A stretch of DNA of 64,000 nt, from positions 5,548,001-5,612,000 of the forward strand of contig NZ_AP018448.1 of the NCBI RefSeq assembly GCF_030294945.1. Reading direction: 5' to 3'. The notes under the pieces were generated by a model. The model saw nothing but the letters and a program-made list of their open reading frames with translations. It was not told the origin of the DNA and made no database searches. The stretch comes from Streptomyces graminofaciens (lineage in GTDB: Bacteria > Actinomycetota > Actinomycetes > Streptomycetales > Streptomycetaceae). The translations under genes were made by a program, and so were the position numbers. Shown piece by piece: positions 16,113 through 23,853 of this stretch (positions are counted from its first letter, which is position 1; the number at the start of each line of letters is the position of its first letter).

Positions 16113-17068
16113 AGCTCCTCCCCCCGGCGGCGCAGCAGCCGCAGATATACCAGGGTGATCACCAGCAGAATCAGCAGCATCACCACGCCGATCGCCGAGC
16201 CGAGGCTGTACTCGGAGGACGCGAACGCCTTCTGGTAGGCGTACACGTTCAGCACGAGGTTCTGTCCGGCGATACCGCCCCCGTTCGTCATCACATAGAT
16301 CTGGGTGAAGACCTTGAAGTCCCAGATGACCGACTGGATGGTGACGACGACGAGGATCGGCCGGAGCATCGGCGCGAGCACCGACCGCCAGATCCGCCAC
16401 TGCGAGGCGCCGTCCAGCGCCGCCGCCTCCAGCACCTCCTCCGGTACGGCCCGGATGCCCGCGTACACCGTGACCATCACGAACGGGAAGGAGCACCACA
16501 CCACTTCGAGCAGTACGAGGAAGAAGGCGCTGTAGCGGCCGTACGTCCAGGAATGGTCGCCGAGGCCCAGGACCCGGTTGACCGGGCCGAAGTCGGGGTC
16601 GAAGAGGAACAGCCAGACCGTCGAGCCGGTGATCGCCGGGGTGGCCCAGGCGCCGAGCGCGGCGAGCATCAGCGCGAGGCGGGGCAGCGCCCGTACGCGC
16701 GTCAGGAGCACCGCGAGGGCGCAGCCGACGGCCAGGGTGGACACGACACAGGCCGCGGCGAAGACGACCGTGGCCAGCAGCACCTGCCAGAACTCGGGGT
16801 CCCCGAACAGTTCGGCGTAGTTCCCGAGCCCCCGGAAGGTGGTCGGTTCGCCGCCGCTGACCTGGGCCTGGGTGTAGCGGAAGAGCGAGATCAGGCCGAG
16901 TTGGTAGATCGGGTAGACGAGCAGTCCGCCGAGGACGACGAGGGCGGGGGCGAGATAGAGCCAGGGGGTCCGGTCCCCGCGCTGCCGGGCGCGGGCCGGG
17001 GGCTTCCTGGTGACCTGGGCCCCGGCCCGCCCGGCGACCGCCGGCTCGGCGGTCTCTTGCGCGGCCAT
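16109..17068 (-). CDS. Carbohydrate ABC transporter permease (MalF-like)
   Basis: A 319-residue protein, MAAQETAEPAVAGRAGAQVT, with a short polar N-terminus and six membrane segments starting LYLAPALVVLGGLLVYPIYQ. The EAA loop is PEEVLEAAALDGASQWRIWR. It is the partner of the downstream MalG-like permease and follows the solute-binding lipoprotein gene by only a few bases. The substrate specificity is inferred from the linked hexosaminidase. Confidence 0.9.
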   Translation of the reverse strand: MAAQETAEPAVAGRAGAQVTRKPPARARQRGDRTPWLYLAPALVVLGGLLVYPIYQLGLISLFRYTQAQVSGGEPTTFRGLGNYAELFGDPEFWQVLLATVVFAAACVVSTLAVGCALAVLLTRVRALPRLALMLAALGAWATPAITGSTVWLFLFDPDFGPVNRVLGLGDHSWTYGRYSAFFLVLLEVVWCSFPFVMVTVYAGIRAVPEEVLEAAALDGASQWRIWRSVLAPMLRPILVVVTIQSVIWDFKVFTQIYVMTNGGGIAGQNLVLNVYAYQKAFASSEYSLGSAIGVVMLLILLVITLVYLRLLRRRGEEL

Positions 17069-17072
17069 CGGT

Positions 17073-18374
17073 TCAGCCCACGGAGGAGAACGCGTCGTTC
17101 ATCTTCTTCGCCGCGTCCTTCGACGCCTCGGCCACGTCCTTCTTTCCGCTGACGACCTCCTGGAACATCGTCGGCAGCACGAGCGAGGCGTCGATCTGCG
17201 CCCAGGCGGGCGAGACGGGCACGAACTTCGTCCCGGACGCGAGGGTCTTCACGAACGGCTCGACGAACGGCTCCTTCTTCGCCGCCCGCGTCCGTACGTC
17301 GGTGTACGTCGGCAGGAAGCCCATCGCGTCGAACAGCTCGCCCTGGGTCTTCTTCGACGTCAGGCGCTCGGCCAGGTCGACGGCGAGGGTGCGGTGCGTG
17401 GTGCTCTTCAGTACGCCGATGTTGTTGCCGCCCGCGAACGCCGGGGCCACCGAGCCGGACTCGACGCCCGGCAGCGGTACGACGGCGTACTTGCCCTTCA
17501 CCTTGCCTGCCTCCACGGCCGCGTGGCTGAAGTCGCCGCCGATCGCCATGCCCGCCTTGCCGGAGGCGAACGCGGTGACCGTGTCGTTGCCGCCCATGCC
17601 CGCGCACTTGGCGGCCGGGCAGTTGTCGTCGCCGAAGAGCGAGGCGTAGGCCTTGATGCCCTTCTGGGCGGCCGCGCTGTCGATGGTCGCCGCGTACGAG
17701 CCGCCCTTGCCCACGGCTATCTCGCCGCCGTTCGCCCAGATGAACGGCATCGCGCCGTAGGTGTAGGCGCCGCCGACGGCGAGGCCGTAGAGGTCGGGCT
17801 TCGCGGCGCGGATCTTCTTGGCGGTCGCGATCAGTTCGGCCTGGGTCTTCGGAACTTCGAGGCCGAGTTCCCTGAAGACGTCGGTGCGGTAGTACAGGGC
17901 GCGGACGCCCACGAAGAAGGGGGCCCCGTAGATCTTGCCGCCGACGGTCACGGAGGTTCTGGCGGTCGGGTCGGAGTCCTTGGAGTCGGACCACCTGGGG
18001 AAGTCGGCGGTGAGGTCGGCGAGTCCGCCGTCCTTGACGTAGCCGGCGGTGTCCGTGTTGCCGAACTCGATGAGGTCCGGGGCGCTCTTCGGGTCGTTGA
18101 AGGCGGCCTTGATGCGCTGGGCGCGGGTCTCGACGGGGATGTACTCGATCTTGACTTCGGCTCCGTCGTGGGCCTTCTCGAAGGCCGCGACGACCTTGTC
18201 GACGACCTTCTCCTTGGGCTTGTTGCTCACCTCCTGGAAGAGCCAGACGCGGAGGGTGCCGGTCTTGTCGTCCTTGGTGGAGGAGGAGTTGTCGGAGGTC
18301 TGTGGGGCGCAGGCGGTCAGGGCCGCGAGGGCGAGGACCGCGGTGGGGGCGGCGAATCGGGCGGCGAGCTTCAT
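17073..18374 (-). CDS. Extracellular sugar-binding lipoprotein of the ABC importer
   Basis: A 433-residue protein from ATG 18374, with signal peptide MKLAARFAAPTAVLALAALT and the lipobox ending at Cys22 (LTAC). The mature part is a family 1 solute-binding protein, with TLRVWLFQEVSNKPKEKVVD, then DLIEFGNTDTAGYVKDGGLA, and late MGFLPTYTDVRTRAAKKEPF. The lipid anchor holds it outside the membrane, where it would capture an oligosaccharide and hand it to the two permeases. An ATG farther upstream (18527) would bury the signal peptide and is rejected. A strong palindrome precedes the gene and is the probable operator. Confidence 0.93.
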   Translation of the reverse strand: MKLAARFAAPTAVLALAALTACAPQTSDNSSSTKDDKTGTLRVWLFQEVSNKPKEKVVDKVVAAFEKAHDGAEVKIEYIPVETRAQRIKAAFNDPKSAPDLIEFGNTDTAGYVKDGGLADLTADFPRWSDSKDSDPTARTSVTVGGKIYGAPFFVGVRALYYRTDVFRELGLEVPKTQAELIATAKKIRAAKPDLYGLAVGGAYTYGAMPFIWANGGEIAVGKGGSYAATIDSAAAQKGIKAYASLFGDDNCPAAKCAGMGGNDTVTAFASGKAGMAIGGDFSHAAVEAGKVKGKYAVVPLPGVESGSVAPAFAGGNNIGVLKSTTHRTLAVDLAERLTSKKTQGELFDAMGFLPTYTDVRTRAAKKEPFVEPFVKTLASGTKFVPVSPAWAQIDASLVLPTMFQEVVSGKKDVAEASKDAAKKMNDAFSSVG

Positions 18375-18723
18375 GGGGGGCGGCCTCCGGTGGGGGGAGC
18401 GGCGAGCGCGTTGCATTCTGTGCAACGCGTGTTTTGCTCTGCACAACACACCGGAGGCTAGGGAGTACATGAACATGCCCACAAGAGGTCTCAACCACCT
18501 TGTGACCGTGGGGCGCGTTCTGTGCAACGGGGGTTGGGGAGGGCCGGGCCGGTTTGTCCGCTGCGGCCCGGTAGGGGCTTGTCACCCAGCCCCCCGCGTC
18601 GCTGAAAGCAACGGTCCCTGCGGGCCTCGAAAGCACGGGGCCAAATGCCCTCGGCTTTCAAACGCGCACGACAAGACCGCGGCACCCGCCCTCGGGTGCC
18701 GCGGCCCTGGCAGAAGCCGGCGG
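18375..18723. promoter_or_regulatory. Control region of the sugar ABC operon; operator palindrome and downstream gap
   Basis: This 349-base gap has no gene. The perfect palindrome CGCGTTGCA-TTCTG-TGCAACGCG lies at 18407-18429. Related half-sites occur at 18433-18446 (TTTGCTCTGCACAA) and 18516-18529 (CGTTCTGTGCAACG). The core TTGCA-n5-TGCAA suggests binding of a dimeric repressor (LacI, ROK or GntR type). I see no DasR-type site. Further right, 18617-18640 resembles a GC-rich intergenic repeat, and a terminator hairpin closes the region. Confidence 0.6.
18677..18704 (-). terminator. Hairpin terminator of the DUF3039 gene
   Basis: CCGCGGCACCCG (18677-18688) pairs perfectly with CGGGTGCCGCGG (18693-18704), with a four-base loop, 20 bases past the stop of the leftward DUF3039 gene. 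There is no long T-run, as usual in Streptomyces. Confidence 0.75.
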
Positions 18724-19011
18724 TTACTTCTTGCCGTCGCCCTTGCCGCCCTGGTCCCCGCCGGCACCGAGGGACTCGAAGATCTCCTTGCACATGGGGC
18801 ACACGGGGTACTTCTTCGGGTCGCGGCCCGGGACCCACACCTTGCCGCACAGGGCCACGACGGGCGTCCCGTCCAGGGCGCTCGCCATGATCTTGTCCTT
18901 CTGGACATAGTGGGCGAAGCGCTCATGGTCACCGTCGCCGTGCGACACCTGCGGTGTCGGCTCAACGAGGGTCCCCGTACCAGTCCCGCGCTCGGGCTCA
19001 AGAGTGCTCAT
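18724..19011 (-). CDS. DUF3039 family protein
   Basis: A 95-residue protein from ATG 19011, MSTLEPERGTGTGTLVEPTP. The family core HERFAHYVQKDKIMASALDG, followed by TPVVALCGKVWVPGRDPKKY and PVCPMCKEIFESL, contains three Cys and nearby His residues that look like a zinc site. A Gly/Lys-rich tail ends the protein. DUF3039 proteins are conserved in actinobacteria. The function is unknown. It is probably transcribed alone or together with the YqgE gene that lies 29 bases upstream. Confidence 0.85.
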   Translation of the reverse strand: MSTLEPERGTGTGTLVEPTPQVSHGDGDHERFAHYVQKDKIMASALDGTPVVALCGKVWVPGRDPKKYPVCPMCKEIFESLGAGGDQGGKGDGKK

Positions 19012-19040
19012 AGCGCCAAGGGTACTGAAGGTCACAGACA

Positions 19041-19613
19041 TCAGTTGAGCGAAGGGTCGTCGGGGTACGTGGCCACCATCGCCAGCTCGCTGCGCTGGCG
19101 GCGCAGCACCGAGCGCCACAGCCGTTCGGGACTCAGGAAGGAGACGTCCCCGGGCTCCGATTCAACGACGTACCAGGCCCCCTCCACCAGCTCGTCCTCC
19201 AACTGGCCCGGCCCCCAGCCCGCGTACCCTGCGAAGATGCGCAAGGAGCCGAGCGCCGAGGCCAGCAGTTCCGGCGGGGCCTCCAGATCCACCAGGCCGA
19301 TCGCGCCGTGGACGCGGCGCCAGCCGAGCGGGGCCCGGTCCACCGGGCCGCCCCCGGGGATCACCGCCAGACCCAGCGCGGAGTCCAGCGACACCGGGCC
19401 GCCCTGGAAGACGACCCCCGGTTCGCCGGCCAGTTGCGCCCAGTCCTCCAGGATGTCGCCGACGACCACCGCGGTCGGACGGTTGAGGACCACCCCGAGC
19501 GAGCCCTTCTCGTCGTGGTCGAGGAGGAGCACCACAGCGCGGTCGAAATTCGGGTCCGCCAGGGCGGGCGTGGCCACGAGCAGCCGCCCTGTGAGCGAGG
19601 ACACCTCGGTCAT
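19041..19613 (-). CDS. YqgE/AlgH family protein
   Basis: A 190-residue protein read from ATG 19613 (MTEVSSLTGRLLVATPALAD). A second ATG lies nine bases upstream. Hallmark segments are DPNFDRAVVLLLDHDEKGSL, GVVLNRPTAVVVGDILEDWA and VFQGGPVSLDSALGLAVIPG, then FAGYAGWGPGQLEDELVEGA. These are the conserved blocks of the UPF0301 family. The molecular function is not established. It is followed by the DUF3039 gene on the same strand and is divergent from murA. Confidence 0.9.
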   Translation of the reverse strand: MTEVSSLTGRLLVATPALADPNFDRAVVLLLDHDEKGSLGVVLNRPTAVVVGDILEDWAQLAGEPGVVFQGGPVSLDSALGLAVIPGGGPVDRAPLGWRRVHGAIGLVDLEAPPELLASALGSLRIFAGYAGWGPGQLEDELVEGAWYVVESEPGDVSFLSPERLWRSVLRRQRSELAMVATYPDDPSLN

Positions 19614-19923
19614 GCCAGACATGATCCCGCATCTTGCCCGGCTACGGGGAGGCAATGCCGTCAGCCGCTCGAATGCAGCTCACGGCGGCGGGGCCCGCCC
19701 CGGGTGTACGGGCATTTCGGTGACCCCACGTGCCCGACGGTGAACGGTTCGTGTTGTGTCCGACTCATGACCCACCTGTGAGGCCCTTGGGCTTACTTAA
19801 GGGGGGTAGGCGGCGTTTACGCTAGCTCTTCGGCTCGCGCCGCATCGGCCCCGTAACAACGGTCCGCCGGTGGTCCGTCGACGCCGAAACGCTCCCTGCC
19901 CACCTCCACGGAACGCGAGATTC
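19614..19923. promoter_or_regulatory. Divergent intergenic region between YqgE and murA genes
   Basis: This 310-base region has no gene that I can support. It must hold promoters for murA (rightward) and for the YqgE gene (leftward). A GC-rich dyad (GGGGCCCGCCCC) lies near 19697. No convincing -10/-35 pair or operator was identified by eye. Confidence 0.5.
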
Positions 19924-21270
19924 ATGACCGTCAACGGCTCTGACGACGTACTGCTTGTACACGGCGGCACCCCGCTCAGTGGCGAGATCCGTGTCCGCGG
20001 TGCGAAGAACCTCGTACCCAAGGCCATGGTCGCCGCGCTGCTCGGCAGCGGTCCGAGCCGGCTGCGCAATGTTCCCGACATCCGCGACGTGCGGGTCGTA
20101 CGGGGACTGCTGCAGCTGCATGGCGTCACCGTCCGCCCGGGTGACGAGCCGGGTGAGCTGGTGATGGACCCGACGAACGTGGAGAGCGCGAACGTCGCCG
20201 ACATCGACGCCCACGCGGGTTCGTCGCGCATCCCGATCCTGTTCTGCGGTCCGCTGCTGCACCGGCTCGGCCACGCCTTCATCCCCGGTCTCGGCGGCTG
20301 TGACATCGGCGGCCGGCCGATCGACTTCCACTTCGAGGTGCTGCGGCAGTTCGGCGCGAAGATCGAGAAGCGGGAGGACGGGCAGTACCTGGAGGCGCCT
20401 CGGCGGCTGCGGGGTACGAAGATCCAGCTGCCGTACCCGTCCGTGGGCGCGACGGAGCAGGTACTGCTGACCGCCGTCCTCGCGGAGGGCGTCACGGAGC
20501 TCGCCAACGCGGCGATCGAGCCGGAGATCGAAGATCTCATCTGCGTGCTGCAGAAGATGGGCGCCATCATCGCGATGGACACCGACCGCACGATCCGCAT
20601 CACCGGTGTGGACTCGCTCGGCGGCTACAACCACAAGGCGCTCCCGGACCGTCTGGAGGCCGCCTCCTGGGCTTCCGCGGCGCTGGCGACCGAGGGCGAC
20701 ATCTACGTCCGCGGCGCCCAGCAGCGCTCGATGATGACGTTCCTGAACACGTTCCGGAAGGTCGGCGGCGCCTTCGAGATCGACGACGAGGGCATCCGCT
20801 TCTGGCACCCCGGCGGCCGGCTGAAGTCGATCGCCCTGGAGACGGACGTCCACCCCGGCTTCCAGACCGACTGGCAGCAGCCCCTGGTGGTGGCCCTGAC
20901 ACAGGCGACCGGCCTCTCCATCGTCCACGAGACGGTCTACGAGTCCCGGCTGGGCTTCACCTCGGCGCTGAACCAGATGGGCGCCCACATCCAGCTCTAC
21001 CGCGAGTGCCTCGGCGGCTCGGACTGCCGCTTCGGCCAGCGCAACTTCCTGCACTCCGCGGTCGTGTCGGGTCCCACGCAGCTCCAGGGCGCCGACCTGG
21101 TCATCCCCGACCTCCGCGGCGGCTTCTCGTACCTGATCGCGGCCCTGGCCGCGCAGGGCACGTCCCGCGTCCACGGCATCGACCTCATCAACCGCGGCTA
21201 CGAGAACTTCATGGAGAAGCTCGTCACGCTGGGGGCGAAGGTCGAGCTGCCGGGCAAGGCCCTGGCCTAG
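19924..21270 (+). CDS. murA: UDP-N-acetylglucosamine 1-carboxyvinyltransferase
   Basis: A 448-residue protein from ATG 19924 (MTVNGSDDVLLVHGGTPLSG). It catalyses the first committed step of peptidoglycan synthesis, adding enolpyruvate from PEP to UDP-GlcNAc in the cytoplasm. The conserved Lys is in RVRGAKNLVPKAMVAALL. The catalytic Cys is present at residue 126 in LGGCDIGGRPIDFH, unlike the Asp found in mycobacterial MurA. The Arg-containing DLRGGFSYLIAALAAQG motif is near the end. Two EPSP-synthase-like halves make the normal length. It is monocistronic with a strong terminator after it. Confidence 0.95.
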   Translation: MTVNGSDDVLLVHGGTPLSGEIRVRGAKNLVPKAMVAALLGSGPSRLRNVPDIRDVRVVRGLLQLHGVTVRPGDEPGELVMDPTNVESANVADIDAHAGSSRIPILFCGPLLHRLGHAFIPGLGGCDIGGRPIDFHFEVLRQFGAKIEKREDGQYLEAPRRLRGTKIQLPYPSVGATEQVLLTAVLAEGVTELANAAIEPEIEDLICVLQKMGAIIAMDTDRTIRITGVDSLGGYNHKALPDRLEAASWASAALATEGDIYVRGAQQRSMMTFLNTFRKVGGAFEIDDEGIRFWHPGGRLKSIALETDVHPGFQTDWQQPLVVALTQATGLSIVHETVYESRLGFTSALNQMGAHIQLYRECLGGSDCRFGQRNFLHSAVVSGPTQLQGADLVIPDLRGGFSYLIAALAAQGTSRVHGIDLINRGYENFMEKLVTLGAKVELPGKALA

Positions 21271-21292
21271 CGGCCCGCCAGGCGAACCGTTT

Positions 21293-21322
21293 CGGCGGGG
21301 CTGGTGACCACCAGCCCCGCCG
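21293..21322 (+). terminator. murA terminator
   Basis: CGGCGGGGCTGGT (21293-21305) pairs perfectly with ACCAGCCCCGCCG (21310-21322), with a four-base loop, just after the murA stop. Confidence 0.85.
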
Positions 21323-21378
21323 GCGTTCCAGGCCGGTCCCGGGCGTGGCACGACGGGCGCGATTCGTAAGTGCAACCA

Positions 21379-21423
21379 CGATGGGGCGGCACCCGGAGAG
21401 ATCCTCCAGGTGCCGCCCCATCG
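21379..21423 (-). terminator. hupA terminator (between convergent genes)
   Basis: CGATGGGGCGGCACC (21379-21393) pairs perfectly with GGTGCCGCCCCATCG (21409-21423), with a 15-base loop, downstream of the leftward HU gene. It would also stop any readthrough from murA. Confidence 0.8.
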
Positions 21424-21472
21424 GCCGTCCTGCGGCGCGCTACACCGTCCTGTGAGGTGTAGATGGCAAGGT

Positions 21473-21754
21473 CTACTTGCCCTTGGCCGCTTCCTTCAGC
21501 TTGGAACCGGCCGAGACCTTGACGCTGAAGCCGGCCGGGATCTGGATCGGGTCGCCGGTCTGCGGGTTGCGCGCGGTGCGAGCGGCACGGTGGGTGCGCT
21601 CGAAGGTCAGGAAACCGGGGATGGTGACCTTCTCGTCGCCCTTGGCGACGATGTCGCCGACGACCTCGGCGAACGCGGCCAGCACGGCGTCGGCGTCCTT
21701 GCGGGTCACCTCGGCGCGGTCGGCCAGCGCGGCCACCAGCTCACTGCGGTTCAT
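21473..21754 (-). CDS. hupA: HU-type nucleoid-associated DNA-binding protein
   Basis: A 93-residue protein from ATG 21754 (MNRSELVAALADRAEVTRKD), preceded by GGGAG. It carries the HU fold: two helices, then the beta-arm segment with GFLTFERTHRAARTARNPQT and the diagnostic NPQTGDPIQIPAGFSVKVSA. It ends in a short Lys-rich tail (AGSKLKEAAKGK), without the long Lys/Ala extension of the second Streptomyces HU (HupS). It binds and bends DNA as a dimer. It is monocistronic, convergent with murA, and preceded by a tandem 21-bp repeat. Confidence 0.95.
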   Translation of the reverse strand: MNRSELVAALADRAEVTRKDADAVLAAFAEVVGDIVAKGDEKVTIPGFLTFERTHRAARTARNPQTGDPIQIPAGFSVKVSAGSKLKEAAKGK

Positions 21755-22063
21755 GTTCTTACTCCCGTGTTCTTCTTGCCGTTGAGGCGGACCCGGGTCC
21801 GTCGTCAGACCCTCGCGCCCAGGGACGCATCCTGCACTCACCTGCGGCGGGAAAGCCAATCCGGCACCCCTGGGAGTCACACGAACACCCTTGGGAGTCA
21901 CACGGAAAGCGCCCACCACGCCCACGGCGACGCGTCCTACGCGGGCGAGCGGGCCGCAGGCCCGGCAGGCCTGAGCCTGGCCGCCACACTAAAGGGCCGT
22001 GCAAGGCCCGCGGCCCCGCGACGCGCCGGGCGCGCGGGGCCGTGGCCATCGTCACAGCGCGGC
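21755..22063. promoter_or_regulatory. hupA upstream region with tandem 21-bp repeat and malic enzyme 3' hairpin
   Basis: This 309-base region has no gene. Positions 21865-21885 and 21886-21906 are two head-to-tail 21-base units sharing TGGGAGTCACACG, about two helical turns each, 110-150 bases upstream of hupA. Near 22010-22045 the GGCCCCGCG/CGCGGGGCC dyad is a likely terminator for the leftward malic enzyme gene. The repeat function is unknown; a regulator bound on one face of the helix is plausible. Confidence 0.5.
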
Positions 22064-23476
22064 TCAGGCCGAGGTCGCCGCCTTCGCGGCCTCGCGCACC
22101 GCCCCGGCGACGGCTCCCGCGACCTTGTCGTTGAAGACGCTCGGGATGATGTAGTTCGGGTTCAGCTCGTCCTCGGTGACGACATCCGCGAGGGCCTTCG
22201 CGGCCGCGAGCATCATGTCCGTGTTGACCGTGCGGGACTGGGCGTCGAGCAGACCGCGGAAGACACCCGGGAAGACCAGCACGTTGTTGATCTGGTTCGG
22301 GAAGTCGGAGCGGCCGGTGGCCACGACGGCCGCCGTCTGACGGGCGACCGCGGGGTCGACCTCGGGGTCCGGGTTCGCGAGCGCGAACACGATGGCGTTG
22401 TCGGCCATGGCGGCCACGTCGTCGCCGTCGATGACGTTCGGGGCCGAGACACCGATGAACACGTCGGCGTCGCGCACGGCCTCCTTGAGCGTGCCCGTGA
22501 GGCCCTCGGGGTTGGTGTTGTCGGCGATCCAGCGCAGCGGCGAGTCGGCGGCGGCGTCGACCAGGTCGGCACGGTCGGCGTGCACGACACCGTGGATGTC
22601 GGCGACGACGGCGTTCTTCACGCCCGCGGCGATGAGCAGCTTCAGGATGGCCGTACCGGCCGCGCCCGCGCCGGACATGACGACGCGGATGTCGCCGATC
22701 CCCTTGTTCGCGACGCGCAGGGCGTTCGTGAGGGCGGCGAGGACGACGATCGCGGTGCCGTGCTGGTCGTCGTGGAAGACGGGGATGTCGAGGGCCTCGC
22801 GCAGGCGGGCCTCGATCTCGAAACAGCGGGGCGCGGAGATGTCCTCGAGGTTGATGCCCGCGAAGCCGGGGGCGATCGCCTTGACGATCTCGACGATGGC
22901 GTCGGTGTCCTGGGTGTCCAGGCAGAGCGGCCAGGCGTCGATGCCGGCGAAACGCTTGAAGAGGGCCGCCTTGCCCTCCATGACGGGCAGCGCGGCCTTG
23001 GGGCCGATGTTGCCGAGGCCCAGCACGGCGGAGCCGTCCGTCACGACCGCAACGGAGTTGCGCTTGATGGTGAGGCGGCGGGCGTCCTCGGGGTTCTCGG
23101 CGATCGCCATACAGACGCGGGCCACACCCGGCGTGTAGATCATCGAGAGGTCGTCACGGTTGCGGATGGGGTGCTTGGACGCCATCTCGATCTTGCCGCC
23201 GAGGTGCATCAGGAACGTACGGTCGGAGACCTTGCCGAGCGTCACGCCCTCGATGTGGCGCAGCTGCTCGACGATCTCGTCGGCGTGCGCGGTGGAGGTG
23301 GCGGCGATGGTGACGTCGATGCGGAGCTTCTCGTGGCCGGATGCGGTCACGTCGAGGCCGGTCACCGAGCCTCCGTGGGACTCGACGGCTCCGGTGAGCT
23401 GAGAGACCGCGGTTCCGCTCGCGGGCACCTCCAGCCGGACCGTCATCGAGTAGGAGACGCTGGGCGCCGTTGCCAT
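22064..23476 (-). CDS. NAD-dependent malic enzyme with N-terminal ACT domain
   Basis: A 470-residue protein, MATAPSVSYSMTVRLEVPAS. Residues 1-80 look like an ACT regulatory domain (LTGAVESHGGSVTGLDVTAS). The malic enzyme body follows: KHPIRNRDDLSMIYTPGVAR, LEDISAPRCFEIEARLREAL, VFHDDQHGTAIVVLAALTNA, and the nucleotide-binding VMSGAGAAGTAILKLLIAAG. It decarboxylates malate to pyruvate with reduction of NAD(P), feeding anaplerosis and gluconeogenesis. The synteny matches the NAD-type enzyme of Streptomyces. Cofactor preference is inferred from that, not proven here. Confidence 0.92.
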   Translation of the reverse strand: MATAPSVSYSMTVRLEVPASGTAVSQLTGAVESHGGSVTGLDVTASGHEKLRIDVTIAATSTAHADEIVEQLRHIEGVTLGKVSDRTFLMHLGGKIEMASKHPIRNRDDLSMIYTPGVARVCMAIAENPEDARRLTIKRNSVAVVTDGSAVLGLGNIGPKAALPVMEGKAALFKRFAGIDAWPLCLDTQDTDAIVEIVKAIAPGFAGINLEDISAPRCFEIEARLREALDIPVFHDDQHGTAIVVLAALTNALRVANKGIGDIRVVMSGAGAAGTAILKLLIAAGVKNAVVADIHGVVHADRADLVDAAADSPLRWIADNTNPEGLTGTLKEAVRDADVFIGVSAPNVIDGDDVAAMADNAIVFALANPDPEVDPAVARQTAAVVATGRSDFPNQINNVLVFPGVFRGLLDAQSRTVNTDMMLAAAKALADVVTEDELNPNYIIPSVFNDKVAGAVAGAVREAAKAATSA

Positions 23477-23593
23477 GGCCGACTTCCTCTGCTTTCAGCT
23501 ACTGCCGTTGCTGCGTTTTGCCGTCCGATCGTCGCACCTACCGCCGAGTAGGCGGTAGCCGCAGGGGATTGCGAACGTTTTGTTCTCAACGAA

Positions 23594-23627
23594 AAGAGGT
23601 CCACGTCACAGATGACGTGGACCTCTT
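23594..23627 (-). terminator. Strong terminator-like hairpin (15-bp perfect stem)
   Basis: AAGAGGTCCACGTCA (23594-23608) pairs with TGACGTGGACCTCTT (23613-23627), with a four-base loop. On the minus strand TTTTCG follows, giving a classic intrinsic terminator after helR. Confidence 0.8.
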
Positions 23628-23739
23628 CTACGTTCAGTGGCACCGACCCGCCATGCTCGCCTCGCGGCAAGTGGTCGCTCGTAGCGACGAAGGTTGGGCC
23701 CGGGGGCTTGGATCGAGCCGGTGCCACAGCAAGGCTAAC

Positions 23740-23779
23740 AAACAGATCCCATAAGGCCATTCCCGTACGGGATCTGTTT
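23740..23779 (-). terminator. helR terminator candidate (11-bp stem)
   Basis: AAACAGATCCC (23740-23750) pairs with GGGATCTGTTT (23769-23779). The loop itself contains TCCCGTACGGGA, offering an alternative fold. On the minus strand TTTGTTAG follows. Confidence 0.65.
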
Positions 23780-23853
23780 CGACTTGCGCGAAAGAACTCG
23801 GGGGGCGGGTGGGGCATTCGCGGGTGCGGGCCCGTCGCCGACCGAGTACCGAA

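Larger units (their letters stand above)
23477..23853. other. Intergenic region helR to malic enzyme: three inverted repeats
   Basis: This 377-base region contains no credible gene. Dyads lie at 23538-23558 (CTACCGCC/GGCGGTAG), 23594-23627 and 23740-23779. The last two look like tandem terminators for helR. The first may lie in the malic enzyme promoter or leader. Confidence 0.55.

Noticed and set aside
23698..23725. GGGGGCTTGGATCGAGCC as a rifamycin-associated element
   Set aside because: The symmetry is imperfect and it lies past the 3' end of helR rather than at its promoter.
23443..23817. 124-codon minus-strand frame in the helR to malic enzyme gap
   Set aside because: It would include three terminator-like hairpins and overlap the malic enzyme start; no motif is visible.
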